A DNA stretch of 64,000 nucleotides from Tautonia marina (GTDB taxonomy: Bacteria; Planctomycetota; Planctomycetia; Isosphaerales; Isosphaeraceae), in the NCBI RefSeq assembly GCF_009177065.1, contig NZ_WEZF01000001.1, positions 310,001-374,000 on the forward strand. The letters are read 5' to 3'. Shown here piece by piece: positions 39,091-47,173 of the stretch. Position 1 is the first letter of the stretch. Each line of letters begins with the position of its first letter. The notes below the pieces were generated by a model, which was not told the origin of the DNA, did not search any database, and was given only the letters and a program-made list of their open reading frames with translations. The translations under genes and the position numbers were made by a program.

Positions 39091-39891
39091 ATCGAGCGCG
39101 GGCTCCTGTTCTGGCTCTGATTCCGATTCCGATTCCGGTACGGGTTCCGGTTCGTGCCGGATGACCGGGTGGAGAAAGACCTCCAGAAAATCTCCCCAGA
39201 ACCCGCGAGGGCCGGGCGAGTCGGGCAGGGGGGGAACGTCTTCCTCATCCACCAGCTGCACAAAGAACGACGCCTTGGCCAGCAGCTCGACATCGAGAAA
39301 CCGCGACGACGACTGCGGCGGCAGTTTCTCCAGCGCCTCTCGGCGGTACAGGCGACAGGGGGAATGCACGTCTCGCAACGGAACCGCAAACAAGAACGCC
39401 CACGGTCGGCAGGCGAGCCAACGCGCCACCCGCCCCACGAACGACCGCCGCCGCCGACCGATCACATGATCGGCGTGGTCGATCGCTTTGAGCAACGGGT
39501 TCAGATGGGCCTCGGTCCACGGCTCCATCGCCGTGGTCACCAGCACGAGGGGCAGATCCGCCCCCTCCAGGGCTCGCTTCAGGCGATCGGCCCGTGATTC
39601 GTACTTGTACGGCTCGATGACGATCCGCAAGGGGCGTCCCCTGCCACCGAGCAACTGGCGCAAGCGCTCCGCGACCGCCTCGGCCTTTGTCTCGTCCTCG
39701 GTCAGCACGATGGCCCAGATCCCGGCCGTTTTCGGCACCGGATCCCGGACGGCGTGGGCGTCGAGCGGGTGGAGCGGCTCCTCAAGGCTCGTGCCCGAGG
39801 CCGAGGTGACCTCCGTCTCGATCGGATTCGGCGGTGGCTCAGGCGTCTGTGCTGTCGAGGCCAACGGGTCAGGCTCCCGCGCTGGAGGCAC
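38971..39891 (-). CDS. Glycosyltransferase-2-like protein with acidic repeat tail
   Basis: 306 residues from a GTG at 39891 that overlaps the aminotransferase stop region by 23 bases. Residues about 57-200 resemble a GT2/polyprenol-phosphate-glycosyltransferase core: AIVLTEDETKAEAVAERLRQ, LPLVLVTTAMEPWTEAHLNP, DHADHVIGRRRRSFVGR, DVHSPCRLYRREALEKLP and RFLDVELLAKASF. The usual N-terminal sugar-binding motif and a clear DxD are not obvious, so it may be a divergent or inactive member. The last ~55 residues are an acidic (ESESESEPEQEPA) tail in which the final 120 bases lie antisense to the permease gene. Confidence 0.7.
   Translation of the reverse strand: MPPAREPDPLASTAQTPEPPPNPIETEVTSASGTSLEEPLHPLDAHAVRDPVPKTAGIWAIVLTEDETKAEAVAERLRQLLGGRGRPLRIVIEPYKYESRADRLKRALEGADLPLVLVTTAMEPWTEAHLNPLLKAIDHADHVIGRRRRSFVGRVARWLACRPWAFLFAVPLRDVHSPCRLYRREALEKLPPQSSSRFLDVELLAKASFFVQLVDEEDVPPLPDSPGPRGFWGDFLEVFLHPVIRHEPEPVPESESESEPEQEPALDSAPAEDAQGDGEGNDRPGGEDEQVRADVHQGRPFEDHAP
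39117..39155. repeat. Hexamer-like tandem repeat in the GT2-like gene
   Basis: GATTCC is repeated and followed by GGTACGGGTTCCGGTTC variants on the + strand; the minus strand reads it as Glu/Ser/Pro codons in the acidic tail. Slippage here could shift the frame and may explain why the gene runs into its convergent neighbour. Confidence 0.55.
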
Positions 39892-40789
39892 CGACCGGCG
39901 ATCCGGTCGGGATCGGTTCGAGCCCGTCCCGGAAGCGTCGGACCGCCTCGGTAAAGCCGGAGACGAGGCGACGGGCGATCGGCCCCGGCTGGCCGTCGCC
40001 GATCGGCGTCTCGTCGATCCGGGTTACGGGAACGATCTCCAGGGTCGTGCCGCTGAGCATCACCTCGTCGGCCCGGTTCAGGTCGTCGAGGCTGATCGTC
40101 GCCTCAGCGAACGGGATGCCGAGCGACTCGGCCAGCTTGAGGATGAACCCCCGGCTCGTCCCCGGCAAAATCCCCGGCCCTTCCGGCGTTCCTTCGAGCC
40201 GGCCGTCGCGCACCCAGAGTAACGACGAATGCGTCGCCTCGGTCACGATTCCGTCCCGATCGACCAAGACCGCCTCGATGCACCCCCCTTGGTGCGCCGC
40301 TTCGTTGGCCAGGACGTTGCCGAGCAGGTTGACCGACTTCACGTCGCACCGCTTCCACCGCAGGTCGGGATGGCTGACCACGGGCACGCCGGTCTGGCGA
40401 CGCTCGGCGGTGCTTGTGTCGTCGTACGGACCGACGATGATCAGCTCCGTCGGCGGAGTCTCCGGCTCGGGGAAGCGATGACGACGCGGAGCAACGCCCC
40501 GGCTGATCTGAATGTAAACCGTCCCTTCCTCGATCCCGCTCGCGGCGATGGTCCGGTGGATGCGGTCGGTCAGCGCCTTGAAATCGACCCCTTCAATCCG
40601 CATTTCGTTCAGGCTGCGCGTCAGGCGGGCCAGGTGCTCGGCCTCCAGCCACATCCGGCCGCTGTAGAGCCGCATCACTTCATAAATGGCGTCGCCGAAC
40701 AGGAAGCCGCGGTCCCAGACCGGGATCTTGGCCTCGGAGGCCGGCATCTGTTCGCCGTTGAGGCAAGCCAGAGGCTCGATGGACGACAT
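39869..40789 (-). CDS. Class IV aminotransferase (D-amino-acid/branched-chain type)
   Basis: 306 residues from the ATG at 40789 (MSSIEPLACLNGEQMP); an upstream in-frame extension has no family match. The fold-type IV pattern is clear: VWDRGFLFGDAIYEVMRLYS, YIQISRGVAPRRHRFPE, catalytic Lys in DVKSVNLLGNVLANEAA, EATHSSLLWVRDGRLEGTP, LPGTSRGFILKLAE and DEVMLSGTTLEIVPV. VYIQISRG and RxHxFP favour D-alanine aminotransferase (D-Ala + 2-oxoglutarate to pyruvate + D-Glu, useful for cell-wall precursors) over the branched-chain enzyme. PLP-dependent and cytoplasmic. Confidence 0.9.
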   Translation of the reverse strand: MSSIEPLACLNGEQMPASEAKIPVWDRGFLFGDAIYEVMRLYSGRMWLEAEHLARLTRSLNEMRIEGVDFKALTDRIHRTIAASGIEEGTVYIQISRGVAPRRHRFPEPETPPTELIIVGPYDDTSTAERRQTGVPVVSHPDLRWKRCDVKSVNLLGNVLANEAAHQGGCIEAVLVDRDGIVTEATHSSLLWVRDGRLEGTPEGPGILPGTSRGFILKLAESLGIPFAEATISLDDLNRADEVMLSGTTLEIVPVTRIDETPIGDGQPGPIARRLVSGFTEAVRRFRDGLEPIPTGSPVGASSAGA

Positions 40790-40922
40790 TGGCAGACTCT
40801 CGGTCAACAGGCCCAGAAACGAGGTTCGATTGCGACCACGATACCCCGGCGCAGGGGGGCGAGACAAGCAGACCCCCCGAGCCGGGGCACCCGTTCTTCC
40901 TCTCCGTCATCGGCCGGGGAGT

Positions 40923-41909
40923 TCACCCTCGGGCGCTCCCGCCAAGGGCCGGTTGGCACTCCATCGAGTTCTGCCAGGCTCGTTTCAGTTTGCGGAGGGC
41001 GGTCGCCTCAAGTTTTCGGACCCGATCTCGGGTCAGGCCAAGGGTCTCGCTAATCTCGTTCAAGGGTTTCGGCGGCCCCTCGTCGAGGCCGAGGTGCAGG
41101 GTCAACACGTCCCGTTCCATCGGATCGAGCAGGCTCAGACCGTGCCGGAGGGTTTGCTGGCACTCCAGAAGGTCGAGCCGGGCCTCAGGCTGTTCCACCT
41201 CGGCGACGGCCTCGGCAAAGGAGGTGTTCTCCTCCGAGGGAGAACCGACATGGCACCGATGCGCCCGCAGGGCCTGCTCGACGTTCTGTTTCTGGGCAAG
41301 ACTGAGCCCGAGTCTCGCGGCGATCTCGTCGTGGCTTGGCGGGCTGCCGGTTTGTTGCGACAACTCGCGCTCGACCCGATGCCATTTCGTCAGCAGGTTC
41401 ACCAGATAGACCGGCAGCCGGATCGGGGCCGTCGTGGTCTTCAAGGCGCGTTGGATCGACTCCTTGATCCAGTAACTCGCATAGGTGCTGAACCGAACCC
41501 CGAAGCCGGGGTCATAATCCTGCACGGCCCGCAACAACCCCAGGTTTCCTTCCCCCACCAGGTCCTCCATCGGCAGACCTCGCCCGAGGAAATCTCTGGC
41601 AATCGCCACGACCAGGCGCAAATTGGCCAGCGCAAGGCGTTCCCGGGCCTGTTGATCCCCCCGCAGGCTCGCCTCGCCCAGCGAGCGTTCCTCGGCCGCG
41701 CTCAGAAGCGAGTACGGGTGGATCTGTTCCGAGTACGTGTCGAGCGGCCGGTCGGAAACGCCCGAGTCGTCCCGCAGGCGAACGACCCGAACCGGCCGAG
41801 CCGTCCGAGGTGGCCGCACGCTCGTCCGAGCGGTTCCGCGTTCGGGCTGCCTCGCCCGTCCCGTCGTGGTCCGACCCGATCTGTGGGGAGCAATACTGGT
41901 ATACGACAT
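40923..41909 (-). CDS. Sigma-70 family RNA polymerase sigma factor (group 2-like)
   Basis: 328 residues. A basic, disordered N-terminus (1-55) is followed by region 1.2 (YSLLSAAEERSLGEASLRGD) and region 2 (LANLRLVVAIARDFLGRGLP, VGEGNLGLLRAVQDYDPGFG, RFSTYASYWIKESIQRAL). Region 3 comes next, then region 4 (LDPMERDVLTLHLGLDEGPP and an HTH in LNEISETLGLTRDRVRKLEA). It lacks the long region 1.1 of the housekeeping factor, so it fits an RpoS/RpoH-like alternative role. The upstream region has a promoter-like sequence and a terminator before the gene, suggesting leader control. Confidence 0.93.
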   Translation of the reverse strand: MSYTSIAPHRSGRTTTGRARQPERGTARTSVRPPRTARPVRVVRLRDDSGVSDRPLDTYSEQIHPYSLLSAAEERSLGEASLRGDQQARERLALANLRLVVAIARDFLGRGLPMEDLVGEGNLGLLRAVQDYDPGFGVRFSTYASYWIKESIQRALKTTTAPIRLPVYLVNLLTKWHRVERELSQQTGSPPSHDEIAARLGLSLAQKQNVEQALRAHRCHVGSPSEENTSFAEAVAEVEQPEARLDLLECQQTLRHGLSLLDPMERDVLTLHLGLDEGPPKPLNEISETLGLTRDRVRKLEATALRKLKRAWQNSMECQPALGGSARG

Positions 41910-42085
41910 GGGAGTTCACCTTCGAACACGACGGCCCTCGGGCCGCATCCCATCGTCCACTTCGGTCAAGATTCCCCGACGCCTCCCATGCTCGGAGACA
42001 GCGAGGCTCCGTTCTCCTACACGCAACGCAACACACCGAGAAGGACCGCCTTGGTCCGCGTCCACGTCCCGACTCGTCCGAACAC

Positions 42086-42127
42086 AAAAACCCCGATGAC
42101 CGAGGACCAAATCCTCTGTCACCGGGG
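42086..42127 (-). terminator. Intrinsic terminator in the leader of the sigma gene
   Basis: On the minus strand CCCCGGTGACAGAGGA and TCCTCGGTCATCGGGG (42091-42127) form a 16-base stem with one G-T pair and one mismatch, a 5-base loop and then TTTTT (42086-42090). This is among the best intrinsic terminators in the window. It lies 176 bases upstream of the sigma ATG. Confidence 0.75.
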
Positions 42128-42178
42128 CCATCACGACCGGACAGACTCAGGCACTCGCCGCCTTGGCGAATGTTCGAT
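42086..42178 (-). ncRNA. Candidate small RNA or attenuator leader (~93 nt)
   Basis: The segment starts at the predicted start site (about 42178), has a perfect 8-base hairpin (CATTCGCC, loop AAGGC, GGCGAGTG; 42152-42172), a 24-base linker, then the intrinsic terminator. It is bounded upstream by another terminator. It may be an independent small RNA or the prematurely ended leader of the sigma mRNA. It does not match any RNA family that I recognise. Confidence 0.45.
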
Positions 42179-42184
42179 TAAGCT

Positions 42185-42214
42185 TATTTTCTCGAAAACG
42201 ATCCGCCAGGTCAA
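42185..42214 (-). promoter_or_regulatory. Promoter-like sequence upstream of the candidate small RNA
   Basis: On the minus strand TTGACC (42209-42214) and AAAATA (42185-42190) are separated by 18 bases within an A/T-rich stretch that stands out in this G+C-rich window. Predicted start is near 42178. Confidence 0.5.
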
Positions 42215-42237
42215 CAAAATAAGGCGGCAATTTTTGC

Positions 42238-42280
42238 AAAAAAATGATCCGGTGTCCTCCCTTGATCGAGTGGAGGACAC
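42238..42280 (-). terminator. Intrinsic terminator of the thioredoxin-fold gene
   Basis: On the minus strand GTGTCCTCC (from 42280) pairs with GGAGGACAC (ending at 42252) around an 11-base loop. After 7 bases a run of seven T follows (42238-42244). It begins 16 bases after the stop of the gene ending at 42296. Confidence 0.8.
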
Positions 42281-42295
42281 TGGACCCTCTCGCCC

Positions 42296-44263
42296 TTATT
42301 CCTTCTTCGCCAGGGCCTCGTCGAGCTGGCCCTCGGCCTCGGTGGCGGAGCGGACCTCGCGGTCGACGACGGTGCCGGAGGGGTCTACCAGGATCATCGT
42401 TGGCAGGGAGATGATGCCGAACTCGTCGGCCAGGCGGCTCTCCATGCCCCCTTCCTCGACGATCGTCTGCCAGGGGCCTTGCTCGGCGAACGACCGGGCC
42501 GATTCGGGGTCGCCGTCAAGGCTCACGGCGACGATCGCCAGCGCGTCTTTCCGCCGCTCGGCCAGGCGGGCCAGTTCCGGAAGCTCGCGCTGGGTCGGGG
42601 GAGACGAACCGGCGCCGAAGACGATCAACACGTGCTTCCCGTTCAGGCTCGCCACGTCGATCGTCTGGCCATCGAGGCCCGGCCCGGCCAGGCTGATCGG
42701 TTTGCCGACCAGATCGAGCCGATTCAGGGCCCCGGCCCCCTTGCGGCCCGACGGCGTGTCCGGGAACTCCTTGGCCAGCCGTTCGTAGACCGTTCGGGCT
42801 TCGTCCTCAGCCCCGTTAAACTCCTTGATGCTGGCCAGTTGGAACAGGGCCTCGGGCACCTCGTCGGCCTTCGGATAGTCCTTGAGGAACCCTTCCAGCC
42901 CTTCGATCCAGGCTTTCTGGGCTTCGACGAGCTTCTCCGGGTCTTTCGAGGCTTGCAGGCTGTACTCGGCCGGAATCAGGCGGAAGGCGGCATAAGAGCC
43001 GAGCGCCCCGCCCCCCTTCACGAAGTCGTCCAGCACCCGCTTCGTGGCCGGGCCGATCTGCGGGTCGCCGGTCTGATAGGCGGCGGCGAGGCTGTTGATC
43101 GCTTCCTTCTCGTATTCGAGCCGGTCGGCGTCGGAGGCCGCGGCAATCACGTCGCGCAGCTTCCGGACCCGCTCGTAATGGTAGGTGGCGATCTCCTTTG
43201 CGTTCCCCTTGGCGAAGACCTCGACGGCTCCTGCGTCGTAATCGGCCAGTGCCCGCAGGGCCTTCTCCAGCTCGGGGCTCACCTGCGAGGCCACCGCGCC
43301 CCCGGCTCCTCCTTCTCGATAGAGCCAGGCCCGAATCCCTTCGTAGGCCGTGATCATCTCGGCCTGAGACGGATCGGGGTTGAAGGCTCGGGGCAGGCCG
43401 ACGAACTTCCAGACCTCGCCGACCTTCACCAGCTCGGGAACCTGCAAGTAGGCCACCTTGCCCAGGTCGGTCATGCCGTCGGCCGATCCGGCGAAGATCA
43501 CCGAGTTCTCGAACAGCAGCACGTCATCCTTCAGCGCCGCCGAGGCGTCGGCCGGAATCAGGTGGGGCATGTCGGCATCGAACCGAAGCCAGGAGGTCGT
43601 CTTGGTCCAGCCCCAGCCCCCAAGGGCCTTCGACAACGCCTCGACCGCGGCCGGACGTTCGCCGGTTTCCTTGCGAATTTGCTCAACGAGCCCCCTGGGC
43701 AAGCCGAGATTGGCCAGCTCGTCGGCCGAGGCCATCACGGTGTTCAACAGTGCCTGGTCGCCGGCCACGAGCGCATCGACCAGCACCTTGCTGGCTTCCT
43801 GGGCCGACAGGCGGCGCCACGAGACGATCTTGCCCCCCTCGACGGCGGCAATCCGGGTGCCGGCGGTGTTGAGCCAGCGCGACTCGTCGATCTTGCGATC
43901 GTCGTTGTAGTCGATGTCTCGGTAGACCTCGAAGCCGTCTCGGTAGTAGCACCACTGGTCGATGTTGCGGTCGCCGCTCACGTCGATGAACCGGCGAAGG
44001 GTGCGGCCCTGGGCGTCTCGAATGACGACCGTGACCCCCTTAACCCCGCCTCCCACTCGGGAGGCCGGCAGCACCTCGGCGGTGCTTGAGGCAATGTCGG
44101 CCGGGTCGGTGGGCGTGTCGTATTCGACCCCGCGCTGAACCGGCCGGTTCTCCTTCAAGATGCTGGCCACGTCGAGCTGCTGCGCCATCGAGGCTCGGCC
44201 GGTCGACAGGCCAAGCACCACGGCGGCAGCAATTGCCGCAGACCGGAAGCGGGCGGCACGCAT
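42296..44263 (-). CDS. Secreted thioredoxin-fold (TlpA-like) protein without redox cysteines
   Basis: 655 residues from the ATG at 44263, directly preceded by AAGGAGGAG; the GTG 15 bases earlier overlaps that site and is unlikely. A signal peptide (residues 1-30) is followed at about residues 95-135 by two Asp-rich loops (DVSGDRNIDQW, DIDYNDDRKIDESRW) like EF-hand/dockerin calcium loops. A long helical part with TPR-like stretches follows (ALFQLASIKEFNGAEDEART). The last ~140 residues are a TlpA/redoxin domain (LNGKHVLIVFGAGSSPPTQR ... GIISLPTMILVDPSGTVV). Where WCxxC is expected it has GAGSSPPT, so it cannot act as a thiol oxidoreductase. The cis-Pro (LPTMI) is kept. Confidence 0.85.
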   Translation of the reverse strand: MRAARFRSAAIAAAVVLGLSTGRASMAQQLDVASILKENRPVQRGVEYDTPTDPADIASSTAEVLPASRVGGGVKGVTVVIRDAQGRTLRRFIDVSGDRNIDQWCYYRDGFEVYRDIDYNDDRKIDESRWLNTAGTRIAAVEGGKIVSWRRLSAQEASKVLVDALVAGDQALLNTVMASADELANLGLPRGLVEQIRKETGERPAAVEALSKALGGWGWTKTTSWLRFDADMPHLIPADASAALKDDVLLFENSVIFAGSADGMTDLGKVAYLQVPELVKVGEVWKFVGLPRAFNPDPSQAEMITAYEGIRAWLYREGGAGGAVASQVSPELEKALRALADYDAGAVEVFAKGNAKEIATYHYERVRKLRDVIAAASDADRLEYEKEAINSLAAAYQTGDPQIGPATKRVLDDFVKGGGALGSYAAFRLIPAEYSLQASKDPEKLVEAQKAWIEGLEGFLKDYPKADEVPEALFQLASIKEFNGAEDEARTVYERLAKEFPDTPSGRKGAGALNRLDLVGKPISLAGPGLDGQTIDVASLNGKHVLIVFGAGSSPPTQRELPELARLAERRKDALAIVAVSLDGDPESARSFAEQGPWQTIVEEGGMESRLADEFGIISLPTMILVDPSGTVVDREVRSATEAEGQLDEALAKKE

Positions 44264-45183
44264 CGGCTCCTCCTTCACCTAGTGACTCCCGAGCGGTGAT
44301 CCGAACCGCACGATTTCAAAACGCCTCTCCCCAGATGCTTCGGCACGCGACCGAGTCGGGGTCAAGCCTCCCGAACCGGCTGCGAGGACGGCCGTCCGGG
44401 TCGTGCTGAATGTGCCTGTTCCTCGGGTGGCCCGACCGGGCAGTCCCGCGTTCACCCATCCGATAATGCGTTGCCCCTTTGCCTTGGGTGGCCCCGGTTG
44501 CTCGCCAACCGGGGCGGCGCAGCCGCACGAGGGGACGGGGGGCCGCACCGAGACCGCTCGTCGCTCCGCGACCCCGGTTGACGAGCAACCGGGGCCACCC
44601 AGAAAAAATTCTCTCGCGTTGAGAAAGATTGACCGTAAGCCGTTTTCAATTCAGGACTTCTGTTGATATTAAGAAAGGCTCCGCCCCCCCGGCGATCCCT
44701 GCAACCGGAAAATGCTTGAACAACCGGAACGCAATCGCTGTTCCGGGGGCCGTTTTGCACAATCGCCGAACGATCGAAACCAATGGCCGTTGCGGTTCGA
44801 AGGCCAAGGCTCGCTTGCGCTTGAGACGTACCATTCCCCGAGACATCGGCTCGGAAGTCGGTGCCCAAAACGTTCGCACCCAGAGCGTTCCGATTTGCAA
44901 AAAGTTCCAACACGATCGCGGAACGACGCACACAAACGACCCGGCCTGGCAGTTTGGTTTGGTCGTGCCGAGTGGATCGATTGTGGGTGGGTGATTCCTG
45001 CCATTCTGAACCGGTTCGAGATCAAGCCCCGAGGTGGTCCCCTCCGATATGAGGGGGGATGGTTGACCGGGCACCGTTGATCGGCCCGCGTTCCGGATCG
45101 CGATCGATCCGATTCAAAGGGTCGTGAGCCGATCGCTCCATGCCGGTCCGCCGGCCCAGCCCAGGATCAGGAGAGTGGCGGCG
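44264..45183. other. 0.9-kb intergenic region with one palindromic repeat
   Basis: Divergent genes flank this gap. The dispersed repeat core is at 44486-44600. The remaining ~580 bases up to 45183 have frames on both strands but no family features, no signal peptides and no good ribosome sites. I see no gene. Confidence 0.55.
44486..44600. repeat. Dispersed palindromic repeat (REPIN-like), two-hairpin core
   Basis: 115 bases. GGGTGGCCCCGGTTG-CTCG-CCAACCGGGG is followed by CGGCGCAGCCGCACGAGG, a 24-base centre, CTCGTCGCTCCGCGACC and the mirror hairpin CCGGTTGACGAGCAACCGG with GGCCACCC. A weak left arm (CACCCATCCGATAATGCG) remains at 44453-44470. It has the same orientation as the copy at 53456 and the RAYT copy at 48200. 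Confidence 0.9.
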
Positions 45184-46641
45184 ATGGACCGACGATTCGA
45201 CTCCGACCGAGACGCGAAGGATCGCGATCGGGCCGGCCAGGGGATTGAGTCTTCCGTGCTTCCCAGCCGGATCGACGCCCGATCGGCCTGCTTCAAGGGG
45301 CTCCAGCAAGGCCGAGGCCTCGTGCTCTTGACCGGCGAGGCCGGCTCGGGCAAAACCTGGCTGTGCAAGCACCTGGCCGGATCGTGCCCGCAGCTTGGCC
45401 GCTGGCTGGTGCTCGACGCCGCCCCCTCGGATTCCGGGTTGGATCTGCTCCGGCGCATCTTGCGAGGGCTCGGCCGTCGCGACGCCGCCTCGGTGCTCGA
45501 CCCCCGCTCCGAACTGACCGATGAGCTGATCGAGCAAGCCGAAGAGGGCCGCCGCTGGGTCCTGGTGCTCGACGAGGCGCAGAATGCCTCCGACACCGTG
45601 CTTGAGGAGTTCCGCCTCCTCTCGAACCGGCTCGGACAGCCCGACGGCGTCGCCGGCCTCGTTCTGGTGGGCCGAACCAGCCTGGTGCTCCGGCTGCGGA
45701 GCCGGTCCTGGGAATCGCTCCAGGCCCGACTGGCGGTCCACGCCCAGCTCGGCCCGATCGACGCCGAGGAAGCGCGAATGCTCCTGGAACGCTCCTTGGC
45801 CGATCGCTCCTGGACCCGAGAGACGATCGAAACGCTGCACGCCCGAGCCGTCGGAAACCCAGGCCGGTTGCTCCGCCTGGCCGATCGCCTGGCCCCCGCC
45901 GTGCGATCCGAGCCCAACGCGGTCGCCGCTCGCCCGGCCTCCAGCGTGCCGACTCCGTCGATCCCCGCCCTCGATCGCGAGTCTCCCCGCCACTGGTCTC
46001 TCGCTCCTCGAATCACCTCCTTCGACCGCTCGCCCGAGCCCATCACCGAGCCTGAGGCCGAATCCGAGCCCGACACTCCCTGCTGCAATCCCCCCCGGCT
46101 GGGCGAGGCTCGGCCCCCGCTTCGGTTCGAAGACGGGGTGATCGAGGTCGGCTGGGCCGATGCCGACGATTCCCCGGCCAACGATTTCCCGGCCGAGACC
46201 GCCGTCGCCGACGCGCTCGCCTCGTCACCCGGCCGTGCCGAGTCGTTGCTCGACGCTTACGACGCGATCGAACTTGGCCTGTCGTCGTTGTCGGAGGTGG
46301 TCGAATCGCCCCCCCCGCCCATCGAGCCCTCGACCGTGGCGATTGACGATCGCTACGCCGCCATCCAGGCTCAATCGCAATGGGTTCGCGCCCTGGAAGC
46401 GGCCCGAGCCCCCGTCCCGCCCTCGACCGGCGATGCCGCCGGTCAGGACGACTCCTCCGACCACTCCCGAGCCTCGTGCCTTTGCGAGGGCGACGGTGAG
46501 ATCGGTGCAGACGACCGGCAAGAGCAACGGGATTGGTCCTCCGTTCGCCCCTCGGGCCAGGTCCGCGCGGAATCGGGTCAGGAGTTCGCCCCCTATAGCC
46601 GACTCTTTTCCCAGTTGAATTCCGCCAACGAGCCGGAGTAA
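45184..46641 (+). CDS. ExeA/GspA-type AAA ATPase with long disordered tail
   Basis: 485 residues from the ATG at 45184. The AAA_22-type ATPase domain spans residues about 25-240: SRIDARSACFKGLQQGRGLV, Walker A TGEAGSGKTWLCKHL, Walker B VLVLDEAQNASD and the sensor-like LVLVGRTSLVLRLRSRSW. ExeA-type proteins help assemble type II secretion secretins or work with transposition and plasmid functions. The C-terminal 240 residues are acidic and Pro/Ser-rich with no domain and no obvious peptidoglycan-binding motif. No secretion genes are adjacent. Confidence 0.82.
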   Translation: MDRRFDSDRDAKDRDRAGQGIESSVLPSRIDARSACFKGLQQGRGLVLLTGEAGSGKTWLCKHLAGSCPQLGRWLVLDAAPSDSGLDLLRRILRGLGRRDAASVLDPRSELTDELIEQAEEGRRWVLVLDEAQNASDTVLEEFRLLSNRLGQPDGVAGLVLVGRTSLVLRLRSRSWESLQARLAVHAQLGPIDAEEARMLLERSLADRSWTRETIETLHARAVGNPGRLLRLADRLAPAVRSEPNAVAARPASSVPTPSIPALDRESPRHWSLAPRITSFDRSPEPITEPEAESEPDTPCCNPPRLGEARPPLRFEDGVIEVGWADADDSPANDFPAETAVADALASSPGRAESLLDAYDAIELGLSSLSEVVESPPPPIEPSTVAIDDRYAAIQAQSQWVRALEAARAPVPPSTGDAAGQDDSSDHSRASCLCEGDGEIGADDRQEQRDWSSVRPSGQVRAESGQEFAPYSRLFSQLNSANEPE

Positions 46642-47173
46642 CTGGCCCCGGCCCCAAGCAGGAATGTCGGGCGATTCTCGGGAAATGGCTCAAACGTGCC
46701 TGGACCGATCGCCGATTGAGGATTACCAATGAGACGCGAATTCCCGCCCCTCACCGGGCGGGATCGCCGGGAGGGCAGGTGCCGTCGCGCGTTGCCAACG
46801 ATTGATGCTCCCGTGCCCCCCACTTCCCGAGGGGGGACCTCGCGCACGGTGGTCCTGGCGAGCGGTTCGGATTCAACTCCGGATGCGCGGCCTGGGCCTG
46901 CAAAGGCGGCACCTGCCCGTTCCCGAACTGTGTCTCCATTTCAACCGGGCGGTTCGCCCGGGCATTCCGGATAGCCTTGGATGTTCCGAGCCGTGAAAAG
47001 GTCCCGGTCCCTCTCGTAAGGTGCCGTCGCGTCTTCGAAGACGCACCGATCCTTTGCCAGGATGTTGCGGTTTGTCTTCGGAGGTGCTGTCGTCCCCCTG
47101 GGATTCGGACAGAGTGGACTGAAATTCCGGTTCGGTTCTGCTAGGCTAGTCCGATGGTAGGGGATGCGTGCTG
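46642..47173. other. Intergenic region
   Basis: 530 bases between two + strand genes. The only notable element is a perfect 16-base palindrome GCGTCTTCGAAGACGC at 47029-47044, about 130 bases before the next start. No gene is seen. Confidence 0.5.

Larger units (their letters stand above)
41910..42295. other. Leader region upstream of the sigma-70-family gene
   Basis: 385 bases between two minus-strand genes. It contains, in minus-strand order, the terminator of the thioredoxin-fold gene, a promoter-like pair, a two-hairpin segment ending in a second terminator, and then 176 bases before the sigma ATG with no convincing second promoter. Confidence 0.6.

Noticed and set aside
41916-42134. A 72-codon frame covering the terminator upstream of the sigma gene
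   Set aside because: It begins within the terminator stem, has no ribosome site and no recognisable product; the RNA hairpin explains the sequence conservation better.
44316-44588. Short frames within the dispersed repeats (e.g. a peptide reading VNRGRGATSG...RRPGWRATGAT)
   Set aside because: The same peptide appears wherever the palindromic repeat occurs because its sequence happens to lack stops in that frame; these are the repeats, not genes. The copy at 36950 is a special case only because it is fused to a downstream gene.
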